A DNA stretch of 64,000 nt from Persicitalea jodogahamensis (GCF_014651615.1 NZ_BMXF01000007.1:1-64000), one strand, 5' to 3'; shown: positions 9,086 through 17,285, numbered from the stretch's first letter. Notes: generated from the letters alone by a model not told the origin. A program made the numbers and translations.

Positions 9086-9523
9086 TTAGCCTAAGATCGA
9101 ATCAATTATCCATCCCATCATAAACAAAAACATCAAAGAGCCGAACCACTTCAACATGAACTCGTAGATGTCGTTGTCCCCCTTCTGGAATTTGCCGTAC
9201 ACCCTGATTAGCCCGAAAATGGCCATTGCGAGTCCCAAGTACAAGGCGGCCTGATGTGCTTCTGCTGCGTAACTCAACGCAAGGAAATGAGGAGCTGAAC
9301 CTGAACTTGCCCAGGAGCCGCTATCATTGTAGATAAAAGACTCCACAGCATAAACCAACGCGGATGCTCCTGCCAATCCAACCAACCATCTGATGGCTGG
9401 TGCTTCAAAGTCTTCTCCCCGTTGCATCCCTTGGTAAATCCGCATTCCTGCGATCAAGCCTGAGACAGCGATGATCGTCAGAGCGATTATTTTGGTCATT
9501 ATCCAAGCGGCAGCCAGATCCAT
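9086..9523 (-). CDS. Duplicated DUF4134 (TraE/pilin-like) membrane protein
   Basis: A 145-residue membrane protein with two DUF4134-like halves. The first carries GLIAGMRIYQGMQRGEDFEA followed by RWLVG; the second carries GLIRVYGKFQKGDNDIYEF followed by KWFGSLMFL. It is the third of three consecutive DUF4134-type genes. DUF4134/TraE proteins are small and VirB2-like and may form the pilus or a membrane pore. This one has no clear cleavable signal peptide, unlike the 9929-10252 protein. It could be a minor subunit or an assembly platform. Confidence 0.7.
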   Translation of the reverse strand: MDLAAAWIMTKIIALTIIAVSGLIAGMRIYQGMQRGEDFEAPAIRWLVGLAGASALVYAVESFIYNDSGSWASSGSAPHFLALSYAAEAHQAALYLGLAMAIFGLIRVYGKFQKGDNDIYEFMLKWFGSLMFLFMMGWIIDSILG

Positions 9524-9535
9524 ACCTAGTGCTTT

Positions 9536-9898
9536 TTACTTATCCATAAAACCTCTAACGTTGGTATCGCCCTGCATTGGCTTTTGGGAAGACGCGATCC
9601 CCTGTAAAGCATAACCGATTACGAATAGGGCTATGATTGCCCCCAGCCATCGGAAGGCATGCCGCTTGACGTCGTCCTCTCCATTCATGGCCATGTTGTA
9701 AATCCTGAGTCCGCCTAACAATCCCATGATCCCACATACCGCGAAAACAAAATTGGAGAACACGTCCAAATTATTGGAGATGGGATCCGTTATGTACCGA
9801 TCTACGATGGAACCATCGATAGCCCCTTCCCCGCCACCCAAGTAATGCTGCACTTGGCATAGCAATCCGAAAAGTTTGATATTTACGTTCATGGACAC
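9536..9898 (-). CDS. DUF4134 (TraE/pilin-like) protein, second copy
   Basis: A 120-residue protein with the DUF4134 signature GLLGGLRIYNMAMNGEDDVKRHAFRWLGAI and two transmembrane helices around it. The N-terminus is about 45 residues of polar sequence with no clear signal peptide. It is spaced 12 nt from the next gene and 30 nt from the previous one, within the same operon. Probably a VirB2-like component or accessory subunit. Confidence 0.72.
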   Translation of the reverse strand: MSMNVNIKLFGLLCQVQHYLGGGEGAIDGSIVDRYITDPISNNLDVFSNFVFAVCGIMGLLGGLRIYNMAMNGEDDVKRHAFRWLGAIIALFVIGYALQGIASSQKPMQGDTNVRGFMDK

Positions 9899-9928
9899 AA
9901 TAGTTGATTTATTCGCTCTGAGATGCTT

Positions 9929-10252
9929 TTAGGCAAAGAATACAGCTTGTAATACGGCGGCGATTGATAGAAGAAACAAAACAGCCCCAACCCAGCCGAT
10001 TGCGCTTTTTTGAACATCCTGATCGCCGTTTTGCCATTTCGAGTAGATTCTAAATCCGCCGAATAAGCCCACCAAGGCTGCGATAATATAAATCAGCGTA
10101 GTGACCGGTTCGAAGTATGCTTGGAGGTCGCTCGATGCCTGCTGAATGGCTTGTGCACCAGCTTGGATACCTGGGTTTTGGGCGAATGCCGCTCCAAAAG
10201 AGAATAGAACGGCCGATCCGGTAAGACAGAGTTTTTGTAATTGCTTAGTCAT
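9929..10252 (-). CDS. traE: TraE-like DUF4134 protein (candidate major pilin)
   Basis: A 107-residue protein with a classic signal peptide (cleavage after AAFAQ at about residue 25). Two transmembrane segments follow, with the family motif GLFGGFRIYSKWQNGDQDV and GWVGAVLFLL between and in them. Size, signal peptide and motif are those of TraE/VirB2-like pilins, and of the three tandem copies this is the most canonical. It lies upstream of the other two DUF4134 genes, traF and traG. Confidence 0.82.
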   Translation of the reverse strand: MTKQLQKLCLTGSAVLFSFGAAFAQNPGIQAGAQAIQQASSDLQAYFEPVTTLIYIIAALVGLFGGFRIYSKWQNGDQDVQKSAIGWVGAVLFLLSIAAVLQAVFFA

Positions 10253-10288
10253 AGAATTCTTAGTTTTGGGGGTAATTGAATGGATTTT

Positions 10289-11023
10289 CTAGGCAGCACG
10301 ATTGTGTTCTCTCATTGGGAAAGCATTGAAAATCACTTTCTCCCGAGTATTCAGCAGCGTCGAGACAATCTCATCGACACTCTTTCCTGTTTGGAGAACC
10401 AACTCATTGACTCTGTCATTGGCGACCATACATTCTTCCACTAACTCAGGATATTGCTCAGCATCGTTTAGTGTGGTTGCACGAATATTGGTAAGTAAGA
10501 CAAGCTCCTCCGCAGTCAAATCACCAATGATATCACTGCTCAGTGTAAGTTCGTGATCCGAATTTTCGGTCCCGTACTCGATGGCTCTGCCTAACGCAGG
10601 CCATTCATCCTCATCCTCGTCATCGTCTATTGATGGGCTGGCAGATGGAGTTTCTATTTCCTCATCCGCCTCGTCCTCCCGTAGGGCTTCGAGTGAGCTG
10701 ACTACGTATGCTTTGTTGGATTGGCTACCGTAAAATGTAGCCTCATAGTCGTAAGAGGACTCATCCCCATCGCCTGATTTTGAAGGATGAATCAGGCTCT
10801 CAATTGCGGCTTTGTCTGCTTCCCCAATATTCCGATCACCATTTCTAAGAGATTCGTAACCAGCTATTACCGGACGGTTTTGCATATCCTCCTTTCGTCC
10901 GTTCAGTAAGCCAACGGAGGATAAGTAGATGAAGGCGTAAACGATAAAGGCGACAAACGAGAAAAGAATATAACCACCATTACTTATTATCTGCAATAGC
11001 ATCATGAAAGAGGCTTTAATCAT
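10289..11023 (-). CDS. Hypothetical membrane-anchored acidic protein of the tra operon
   Basis: Not recognised. The 244-residue protein has an N-terminal hydrophobic anchor (about residues 8-35, ISNGGYILFSFVAFIVYAFI) and a strongly acidic middle (SIDDDEDEDEW near residue 140). The C-terminal 80 residues are helical. Its ATG overlaps the stop of the preceding gene by 4 nt, so the two are coupled. The position upstream of traE suggests an early assembly or regulatory role (inference only). Confidence 0.6.
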   Translation of the reverse strand: MIKASFMMLLQIISNGGYILFSFVAFIVYAFIYLSSVGLLNGRKEDMQNRPVIAGYESLRNGDRNIGEADKAAIESLIHPSKSGDGDESSYDYEATFYGSQSNKAYVVSSLEALREDEADEEIETPSASPSIDDDEDEDEWPALGRAIEYGTENSDHELTLSSDIIGDLTAEELVLLTNIRATTLNDAEQYPELVEECMVANDRVNELVLQTGKSVDEIVSTLLNTREKVIFNAFPMREHNRAA

Positions 11024-11562
11024 TTGAATCTTAATGGTACAAGCACTTTTGTGGCATTCTCAGGCAATCTCATAGTTGGATCGACAGTATAGTTTTTGCC
11101 TAGAAGGAGTTGGTCTTTTGCCGGGGCCAGTTCCAGAAAAACACCTTGATCCTTTTTCACAATTTTGGCTGATTTGATAAGCGGTTCCAGTAAGGGTAAA
11201 TTCGGATAGCGCTCTACCACGTGCTTGGCCTGCTGATACTCAGCCATCATTGTTTCCCTACTGTGGTACAACAGAAGCGCGATGCCTAAAAACACCACCG
11301 CAGTCCAAGCCCAGGCGTGCTTTCCGAATCCATATGCGAAAGAAACCATGGGATTATCCGTTGTGAAAGGTTTCAGAGAATTGATCTGGGTCATTAATTC
11401 CTTTACTGTTGTCTGTTGATTTTGTGCATCGCGATCTCCCTTTTCTCTAACCTCGTTAAGCAGCGCCGCTGTCAACGAATCCATAGCCAGCCCGTACTTT
11501 TCCTGAAAATGTCCGCAAATGCGGCGCAGTACCTCGTCGGAAATTTCTTGCGTCGCTTCCAT
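11020..11562 (-). CDS. Hypothetical single-pass membrane protein of the tra operon
   Basis: Not recognised. A 180-residue protein with a helical N-terminal domain of about 80 residues, one transmembrane helix near 84-102 (AWAWTAVVFLGIALLLYH) and a C-terminal domain of about 75 residues. It lies 3 nt after the ParA-like gene and overlaps the next membrane protein by 4 nt. It may connect the cytosolic ParA-like ATPase with the membrane complex; that is inference from order and topology. Confidence 0.6.
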   Translation of the reverse strand: MEATQEISDEVLRRICGHFQEKYGLAMDSLTAALLNEVREKGDRDAQNQQTTVKELMTQINSLKPFTTDNPMVSFAYGFGKHAWAWTAVVFLGIALLLYHSRETMMAEYQQAKHVVERYPNLPLLEPLIKSAKIVKKDQGVFLELAPAKDQLLLGKNYTVDPTMRLPENATKVLVPLRFK

Positions 11563-11565
11563 TGA

Positions 11566-12300
11566 CTAAATGTTAATGGCTTTCACCAGTTTTTCCATCT
11601 TGGTCTTGGCGAACCATCCAGCAGACAGAATTCCGCTGCTCCCCTCCCCTCTCTCGATATTGCTAATGATCTTGCTGGCTAAGTCAGTATTGGGTTCGAT
11701 GTCCCCGAAGCTCTCAATCGTCATCCGACACTTTTTTGCTACGGATAAACACTCCTCGCGCTGCTGTGGGAAATTCTGAAAGGTGTTGGCGTTGATCCAG
11801 ATTACGATCGGAAAGACATTGCCGACCGCCTTGTAAATTTTCATCAAATAATCGACGCAAGAGGTATAGGCAGTCCCGCCCGCAATGACTACGTGAAACA
11901 TGAATTCTACTCCCAAAAACTGCTCGAATTGCTTAAATTCTTCTTGATCCAGATCGATTGTCAGCAAAGCAGGTACCTGCTCCGATTCTGGCGCACCAAA
12001 ATCCAGATAGAACACCGCGTTAGTCAGCAGCGATAGTTGTTGAATACTATCGAAAAGCCGATCCCGGGCTATCTTGCGATAGCTGTCCAACAAATCGATT
12101 TCTCCCAGGCGCTGCTCTTTTCTTGCCAAGAATTGTAGTTGGGTAGTGCTAGTCTTGGTGGAACTATCGACATCAATGAAGGTGCGGCTGTCGTCCTCCT
12201 CGTGTTTAACAGCAATCAAATAAGTCAGGAATGATTTTCCTGCTCCACCCTTGGCCTGGATTATAAAGTTAAATTTCTTGGGTACTGCTGACTGTTCCAT
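11566..12300 (-). CDS. ParA/MinD-type P-loop ATPase of the tra operon
   Basis: A 244-residue P-loop ATPase. The N-terminus FNFIIQAKGGAGKSFLTYLIA is a deviant Walker A, and TFIDVDSSTKTSTTQL is the switch I-like region. It lacks the HTH extension of the ParA at 14727 and has no ParB partner beside it. In conjugative operons such proteins (TraA/VirC1-like) position or activate the relaxosome. Its place near the start of the tra operon fits that role better than segregation. Confidence 0.72.
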   Translation of the reverse strand: MEQSAVPKKFNFIIQAKGGAGKSFLTYLIAVKHEEDDSRTFIDVDSSTKTSTTQLQFLARKEQRLGEIDLLDSYRKIARDRLFDSIQQLSLLTNAVFYLDFGAPESEQVPALLTIDLDQEEFKQFEQFLGVEFMFHVVIAGGTAYTSCVDYLMKIYKAVGNVFPIVIWINANTFQNFPQQREECLSVAKKCRMTIESFGDIEPNTDLASKIISNIERGEGSSGILSAGWFAKTKMEKLVKAINI

Positions 12301-12306
12301 GCCTTA

Positions 12307-12714
12307 TCAAGAATTGCTTTTGTCTGCCCATTTTATGAGCGAAGGGGATTTGCTGTGAGCCTCTGAAAACACGTCCATAGGTTTGAATCCATCCATTTCT
12401 TTCACAATCGATTGGTAGCCCTCTTGGCAATTGTCGTTTGCACCTTCTTGGACGTCTGCCGAAACGAATCTTTGTACAGTCGTTGACCTCATGTCCTTTA
12501 CTTTATCGAACTCACCGCACTTATTTCTTAATGTCCGCATGGTCTGAATACCGACGTGAATTCCTAAATCGGCCGAAATCACTTTGGACGCACCGAGTAA
12601 AGACAATTCCTTTACCTCGCGACCAAAAAGCTTATACAGCAACTCGAATTTCCCTTTTACCATGTCATTCTCAATCAGGAAAATCAGTCTTTGTTTGTCT
12701 TGACCATCCGCCAT
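12307..12714 (-). CDS. Hypothetical cytosolic protein, first gene of the tra operon
   Basis: Not recognised. A 135-residue soluble protein with a helical N-terminal half (KQRLIFLIENDMVKGKFELL) and a polar C-terminus. It is the promoter-proximal gene of the minus-strand operon and lies 6 nt upstream of the ParA-like ATPase. First genes of such operons are often regulators or ATPase partners, but no helix-turn-helix is clear. Treat any function as open. Confidence 0.6.
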   Translation of the reverse strand: MADGQDKQRLIFLIENDMVKGKFELLYKLFGREVKELSLLGASKVISADLGIHVGIQTMRTLRNKCGEFDKVKDMRSTTVQRFVSADVQEGANDNCQEGYQSIVKEMDGFKPMDVFSEAHSKSPSLIKWADKSNS

Positions 12715-13156
12715 TGCAATTCCTTATTCTGACATCTATGCTCATTGATGGGTCAAATATCAGAGGAGAAATTCAAAATAAAAAATATTAATTTAATATA
12801 TTTAATAAATATTTTGCTTGCAACATATTGTCAACACGTGGCTAACATGGGAGCAACACGGGATTAACATTTGGCTAATTCGGCAGAAGCACTTTTCTAA
12901 CAGAAACCTCTTCAACAGCGTAATGCGATGAGTTATATGGCCATTTTGGAAATTGCCACTTTTTTTGAAAAGTAGAATTCGGCTTAAATATTAATATTAT
13001 AATGTATTAAATTTGAAATCGTAATTAGCAAGCTATGTTTTCACCCGGTCAAAATTCACCATAAATGTATTTTACCTGGATGAAAACCGCTTGCCCTGCG
13101 GGAGCCAATTTGCCAGTAGGCTCATTGTAGGTTTATAAGGAAAGCACCAGTGAAAT
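12715..13156. promoter_or_regulatory. Divergent control region and candidate oriT
   Basis: A 442-bp AT-rich intergenic region between the minus-strand tra operon and the plus-strand mobilization genes. It holds two imperfect 18-nt direct repeats (12831-12848 and 12853-12870, both of the form CAACACG...TAACAT, 14 of 18 matching). It also holds an imperfect inverted repeat (13037-13049 and 13074-13087, arms GTTTTCACCCGGT and ACCTGGATGAAAAC). A possible -7 box TAAATTTG lies at 13008-13015. A GC-rich stretch, CTTGCCCTGCGGGAGC, follows the inverted repeat. Position beside the relaxase genes and the repeat structure suggest oriT; the nick site is not proven. Confidence 0.5.
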
Positions 13157-13711
13157 ATGAGGAGACATAAAAAGCCAGGGAGGCCACCTCTAAAAGAAGG
13201 CGAAAAGCGGCGTAAGGTTACCTTGATGCTATCTCAGCCTGAGATTGACATCCTCAAAAGGGAATACGAGGGGCATACGGTTGGATTCACAGTGTTCTGT
13301 CGTGAGAAACTCCTGAATAGAGAAGCGGCCACACTAAGCAAGCCAATGGGAGAAGACATCAAGCAGCAATTGACGGATCTTCTCAAACTGTCGAGCAGTT
13401 TAGCCCTGCTTGCCAAAAAAACCTCGGCACAAAAGTCTATTTCGGAAGACTTTGTATGTATGAGTGAAAATGTGAAGGAGGTGGTTCATCGTACCGTATA
13501 CTCGGTGAATGAAATCGTTTACGGTCAAAGTCTGGTTCGGGAATTGAATTCGATTGTATCGGACTTAGAAAAAACTCTAGTCGGAGAGATGGACAACCTT
13601 TCAAACAGAGGGCAATTGCAAAATGCATTGGATAAGGTGGATTCCATGAAAAACGCTATGGAGCCTTTCCTGGAACTTTACAGACTAAAAAAGCTGCATC
13701 ATGATCGGTAA
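13157..13711 (+). CDS. Relaxosome accessory protein, ribbon-helix-helix type (MobA-like)
   Basis: A 184-residue protein that starts with a basic tail (MRRHKKPGRPPLKEGEKRRK). A ribbon-helix-helix-like segment follows (VTLMLSQPEIDILKREYEG), then a long helical C-terminus. This is the layout of Bacteroidetes MobA/MobC-type proteins that bind oriT and recruit the relaxase. It overlaps the relaxase gene by 11 nt and follows the oriT candidate directly. Confidence 0.78.
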   Translation: MRRHKKPGRPPLKEGEKRRKVTLMLSQPEIDILKREYEGHTVGFTVFCREKLLNREAATLSKPMGEDIKQQLTDLLKLSSSLALLAKKTSAQKSISEDFVCMSENVKEVVHRTVYSVNEIVYGQSLVRELNSIVSDLEKTLVGEMDNLSNRGQLQNALDKVDSMKNAMEPFLELYRLKKLHHDR

Positions 13712-14564
13712 AATTGGAAAGTCGGGGCAAAATTTTCTTGGAGTCCTCTCCTACTGTAAATACGAGCGCGCCGCCGTTAAGGAACCGGATGCGCTAAATG
13801 TACGCGGAGAGCTAATATACCATCAGCACATCAATGCCTTATTATTTGGTGACAAAGTACCGTTAAGCGTCATTGCCGGCGAACTCAGTAGGGCGGCCGC
13901 ATTGAATTCCCGTACCAAAAAGCCAGTTAGCCACGTAAGTTTATCCTTTCCGCCTGGCGAGAGCCCCAACAAGGTAACCCTGCGGAGCATCGTCATTGAC
14001 TTTGCCAAAAGCTTTGGTTTCGAGGGTAATGGTCTAATTGCCTTCAAACATTCGGACAAGGAACACGAGCATATCCACATCATTGCCAACAAAGTCGATT
14101 CACGAGGCAAGAATACGGCCCGATCCAGCTACGACTATCTGGAAATTGGCCGTTTCTGTCGAAAGATGGAAGTTAAGTATGACCTTATAAGGGTAAAACA
14201 GATGGACGTTATAGAAAGAAAAGATGCATTCGCCCCTAAATCGACTGCTTACCATGAAAAGCTTAGAAGGAATATCGACGACCTACTACCAGAATGTAAT
14301 AACCTTCATGGGTTACAGATCAAGTTGTTAAAGTTTGGCTTTAAATCTAAGGTCGGGAGCGGCATCGGATTTATCTGCGCGAAAACCGGAACGATAATCA
14401 AAGGCTCGTCACTCGGCCGACAATATTCCAAGAATAGCCTTATCCAGAGAATTAACGGAACCTCCCGTGGTAAAGAAAGTCCGAATCCTAAGAAAAAAAC
14501 GGATGACAAGACTGAGGCAGAGGGCCAGAAATCAGAATTGCGTTTTCATCAAAAAGTGAGGTAA
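13701..14564 (+). CDS. Relaxase / mobilization nuclease (MobB-like)
   Basis: A 287-residue relaxase of the Relaxase (PF03432) type that nicks oriT and leads the strand into the recipient. The metal-binding histidine triad HEHIHIIANKVD is near residue 122. HVSLSFPPGE is an earlier family motif, and a Tyr in the N-terminal LSYCKYE is a plausible nucleophile. The C-terminus is short and basic, with no helicase domain. It is coupled to the upstream RHH protein by an 11-nt overlap. Confidence 0.85.
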   Translation: MIGKIGKSGQNFLGVLSYCKYERAAVKEPDALNVRGELIYHQHINALLFGDKVPLSVIAGELSRAAALNSRTKKPVSHVSLSFPPGESPNKVTLRSIVIDFAKSFGFEGNGLIAFKHSDKEHEHIHIIANKVDSRGKNTARSSYDYLEIGRFCRKMEVKYDLIRVKQMDVIERKDAFAPKSTAYHEKLRRNIDDLLPECNNLHGLQIKLLKFGFKSKVGSGIGFICAKTGTIIKGSSLGRQYSKNSLIQRINGTSRGKESPNPKKKTDDKTEAEGQKSELRFHQKVR

Positions 14565-14617
14565 AAGTAACGAGAGAAGGACAACAAAGGCTACTGATTT
14601 ATCAGAAATGCACATTG

Positions 14618-14638
14618 AAAGTGACACCGTGTCAATTT
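14618..14638. promoter_or_regulatory. parS-like palindrome before parA (one mismatch)
   Basis: Arms AAAGTGACAC and GTGTCAATTT around a central C, one base different from the copies at 6168 and 16762. It lies 24-44 bp upstream of the predicted parAB -33 element, so ParB bound here could also autoregulate the operon. Confidence 0.55.
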
Positions 14639-14661
14639 CGCCAAAATATTTCTAAATAAAA

Positions 14662-14691
14662 TTGGATAGAAAAACCTCTTTATTACATTTG
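14662..14691 (+). promoter_or_regulatory. Bacteroidetes-type promoter of parAB
   Basis: TTG at 14662-14664 and TACATTTG at 14684-14691 are separated by 19 nt, matching the Bacteroidetes consensus TTTG-N19/20-TAnnTTTG. The parA ATG lies 35 nt further on. Confidence 0.6.
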
Positions 14692-14726
14692 TATCATAAA
14701 GTTTAGAGTTAAATATATCTAACCCT

Positions 14727-15686
14727 ATGATTACTCAGGAAAAAATCGTCGATTTTATCCGTTCACGACCCGGACTCAAAATCCCGCCACTAGAGAAGGA
14801 AGCAGGTATACCGCCGCAAACGCTTTCAAAAGCACTTTTGGCTAACGCGGCCAATATTCCTAAAAAGCACCTACCCGCTATTGAGGAGGTGCTACGTCAG
14901 TACGGATATTCCGACAATTTTGATAACAGTACGAATCCCGCCCATATACTTTCCATAGTCAACCACAAAGGAGGAGTAGGAAAAACGACGACGGTCATTA
15001 ACTTGGCGAAGGCGCTCAGCTTGTACGGTCTGCGCGTGCTGATGATCGACATGGATTCACAGGGGAATCTCTCCCAATGCTACAATATTCACGAGCCGGA
15101 TACCCAAATCATTGATAGTTTACTATCCGATGCTGAGATACCCGTACTGCCAATTGCAGACAACCTATTTCTGGCACCGTCTGACATCCGCATGGCGGCG
15201 CGTGAGAGCGACTTGATGAATTCGATAGGCTCAGAGAGAAGATTGACCATCAAACTCAATGCGATTAAAGATCAATACGATTACGTTCTCATCGACTGTC
15301 CGCCCAGCCTCGGAATTTGTACGACTTGCTCCCTGGTGGCCTCAAGCGACTGCATCGTACCTATCCAGGCCGAAGCGTCCGCCTATCATGGGGTTGCCAA
15401 CCTGCTAAATCACATATCCGACATTCGCACCTTTGCCAACCCGAGCTTGAACATCAAAGGGTTTGTTTTCACAATGATAGACAAACGGCTAAACCTCCAC
15501 GCCGACATGATGGAACATATTAAAAACTCTTTCCAGGGAATTCACGTGTTCGATACGATCATTAGTCAATCCAAAGCGGTGAAAGAATCACAGGTAGCCA
15601 AGGAAGACCTGTTTACCAGCGATCCCGCCTCCGTTCCCTGGAATCAGTATAAATCCCTGGCAACCGAACTCCTCAAACTCCAATAA
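14727..15686 (+). CDS. parA: ParA partition ATPase with N-terminal DNA-binding domain
   Basis: A 319-residue type Ia-like ParA. Residues 1-70 form a helical DNA-binding domain (VDFIRSRPGLKIPPLEKEAG, IPPQTLSKALL). The ATPase follows, with the deviant Walker A NHKGGVGKTT near residue 84, the switch region MIDMDSQGNLSQ and the Walker B-like YVLIDCPPSLG. It moves ParB-parS complexes over the nucleoid. It is followed after 4 nt by parB and flanked by parS-like palindromes. The N-terminal domain implies autorepression of the operon. Confidence 0.9.
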   Translation: MITQEKIVDFIRSRPGLKIPPLEKEAGIPPQTLSKALLANAANIPKKHLPAIEEVLRQYGYSDNFDNSTNPAHILSIVNHKGGVGKTTTVINLAKALSLYGLRVLMIDMDSQGNLSQCYNIHEPDTQIIDSLLSDAEIPVLPIADNLFLAPSDIRMAARESDLMNSIGSERRLTIKLNAIKDQYDYVLIDCPPSLGICTTCSLVASSDCIVPIQAEASAYHGVANLLNHISDIRTFANPSLNIKGFVFTMIDKRLNLHADMMEHIKNSFQGIHVFDTIISQSKAVKESQVAKEDLFTSDPASVPWNQYKSLATELLKLQ

Positions 15687-15690
15687 GATC

Positions 15691-16755
15691 ATGGCCAAAA
15701 CTAGCCCGCTCGACAAGTTAAAAGAAAAGACTGCCGACATGAAAAAACCCATGTTCCAGCAGGAGATCTTCATCAAATCAAATCTAATCGTACTTCCTGA
15801 GCTACGGAGTCTCATTCCTCCGCTCAAACAAGAAGAGAAGGAGCAATTAGAATCGAACCTGCTCGCCAACGGTATCAAAGACCCACTTTCTGTCTGGGAA
15901 ACAACGCCAACCGTGGTCAGAAGCGGACTGAGTTCTGAAAGCGCTTCCAATCAACTATTGGATGGAGTGGCCGATGATTCCAAAGTGTACATACTCATCG
16001 ACGGCCACAACAGACACGATCTTGCGGAAAACCACGGTCTCGACTACCGTATCAATATCGAAAGCTTTGGCGATATGGAGGCTGTCCGGGATTACATGAT
16101 CAACTACCAGCTAGGTCGGCGAAACTTAACCCCAGAGCAAGCATCCTACCTACGCGGACTGAGGTATAATAAAATGAAAGAGGGGAATAAATCCGGACGA
16201 GATATAAATGTCGCCGAAAAGCTGGCCGGAGAGTACAACGTCAGCCCACGAACGATAAAGAGGGATGCGGGTTTCGCTAAAGGAATGGATGAGCTGTCGC
16301 CCGAATTAAAGCAGGAGGTACTATCGGGCCAAACTCAGGTACCACGAGGCGCTGTAAAAGCACTGACTAAGAAAAAACCCACAAAACCGGTTGAGTCCAT
16401 TGATGAACTGAATGCGGTTTTGGAAAAAATGCCGAAGGCGTTCAAGAGCCTGGACGAATTAAAGCATAAGCCTGAAGATTCTGACAAGAAAAAATCTGGA
16501 ACAATTGCTTCTTTAATTGAGGGAGTGATGGCTTCAGAGTCTGGCGTAGCTTCGGCGAAAGGAAGCAAGAAAACCCTAGCTGATTCAGATTCAGAACTTG
16601 TCAAATTCGTTAAAGAGGATTACTTGGCGGCGGATAGTGAAGCTGCAAAACTTCAAATAGGAATCAGAAACCTGTTGAACGAAGATCTTTCTAAAAAAGA
16701 GACTCTAAACCTACTGATTGAAAAGGCAAATCAGCTTCTAAGCGTGCTAGAATGA
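15691..16755 (+). CDS. parB: ParB-type partition protein
   Basis: A 354-residue ParB-like protein. The ParB N-terminal domain spans about residues 35-140 (LRSLIPPLKQEEKEQLESNL; YILIDGHNRHDLAENHG, the GHNR-type box near residue 105). A helical DNA-binding region follows (VAEKLAGEYNVSPRTIKRDA, residues 168-190) and a Lys/Ser-rich C-terminus. It would bind the AAAGTGACAC palindromes, one of which begins 7 nt after its stop codon. The 4-nt gap to parA shows one operon. Confidence 0.88.
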   Translation: MAKTSPLDKLKEKTADMKKPMFQQEIFIKSNLIVLPELRSLIPPLKQEEKEQLESNLLANGIKDPLSVWETTPTVVRSGLSSESASNQLLDGVADDSKVYILIDGHNRHDLAENHGLDYRINIESFGDMEAVRDYMINYQLGRRNLTPEQASYLRGLRYNKMKEGNKSGRDINVAEKLAGEYNVSPRTIKRDAGFAKGMDELSPELKQEVLSGQTQVPRGAVKALTKKKPTKPVESIDELNAVLEKMPKAFKSLDELKHKPEDSDKKKSGTIASLIEGVMASESGVASAKGSKKTLADSDSELVKFVKEDYLAADSEAAKLQIGIRNLLNEDLSKKETLNLLIEKANQLLSVLE

Positions 16756-16757
16756 GT

Positions 16758-16786
16758 TTTGAAAGTGACACCGTGTCACTTTCAAA
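16758..16786. promoter_or_regulatory. parS-like palindrome directly after parB (29 bp)
   Basis: The palindrome is centred at 16772 with 14-bp perfect arms, the longest of the three copies. The core is AAAGTGACAC-C-GTGTCACTTT. A partial half-site, AGTGTCACT, follows at 16791. Proximity to parB makes a centromere (parS) function likely. Confidence 0.65.
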
Positions 16787-16854
16787 TTAGAGTGTCACTG
16801 ATAAAAAAAGCTTTGCTGAAAACAATATTGAAAGAGAAAGTTGCTTTATCAATT

Positions 16855-16911
16855 ATGAAAAAACAATTTCTCATTCCTTTACTGATTGCCCTATTATGCT
16901 CGACCGATTGA
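16855..16911 (+). CDS. 18-residue lipobox peptide overlapping the next lipoprotein
   Basis: A short frame encoding MKKQFLIPLLIALLCSTD. It is a complete signal sequence with a lipobox-like LLIALLC and only three residues after the cysteine. Its end overlaps the start of the lipoprotein at 16896 by 16 nt in another frame. It could be a translational leader, a tiny lysis or exclusion-type lipopeptide, or the old signal peptide of the downstream gene cut off by a frameshift. No direct evidence of expression. Confidence 0.35.
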   Translation: MKKQFLIPLLIALLCSTD

Positions 16912-17273
16912 AATACTTGAGTGCTGTCCTGCTGATATTGATGATGCTGTCATCATGTGATTCCAAAGAGCGCGCAAAGCAAGATGATGATAACCGTACG
17001 GAGGAATATATGGGGACATGGAAGAGGATTCCGAAAGAGGGACGACCCGCGACAGCTGATGCTAAGATTGTGACCTTTACAGTTTCCGAAAAGGACGGTG
17101 GGTTATTTATGCGGTACAACAACGGCACCACATATCCCCTCAAATACGAATCGGAAGGAAGCTACTATTTCGCAGTAACTCCGATGGGCAGCGTTCCGCT
17201 ACTTTTCGACCAAGGCGTAATTACGATCAACAACGGATTCGAATTCAAATACAGGAAGATTGGAGAACCTTAG
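16896..17273 (+). CDS. Small lipoprotein of the conjugative element
   Basis: A 125-residue lipoprotein with lipobox LMMLSSC (Cys21). A small beta-rich domain follows, with GTWKRIPKEGRP near residue 46 and repeated hydrophobic strands ending in GFEFKYRKIG. The overall plan resembles the small lipocalin-like or DUF3876-type proteins common in Bacteroidetes mobile elements, but I cannot assign a family with certainty. It follows parAB and is convergent with the next gene. Confidence 0.6.
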   Translation: MLDRLKYLSAVLLILMMLSSCDSKERAKQDDDNRTEEYMGTWKRIPKEGRPATADAKIVTFTVSEKDGGLFMRYNNGTTYPLKYESEGSYYFAVTPMGSVPLLFDQGVITINNGFEFKYRKIGEP

Positions 17274-17285
17274 CAACGGTAAAAG

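Noticed and set aside
14727-16755. Replication initiator next to parAB
   Set aside because: The N-terminal domain of ParA is DNA-binding but no Rep-type protein or iteron cluster was found, so a plasmid origin cannot be claimed.
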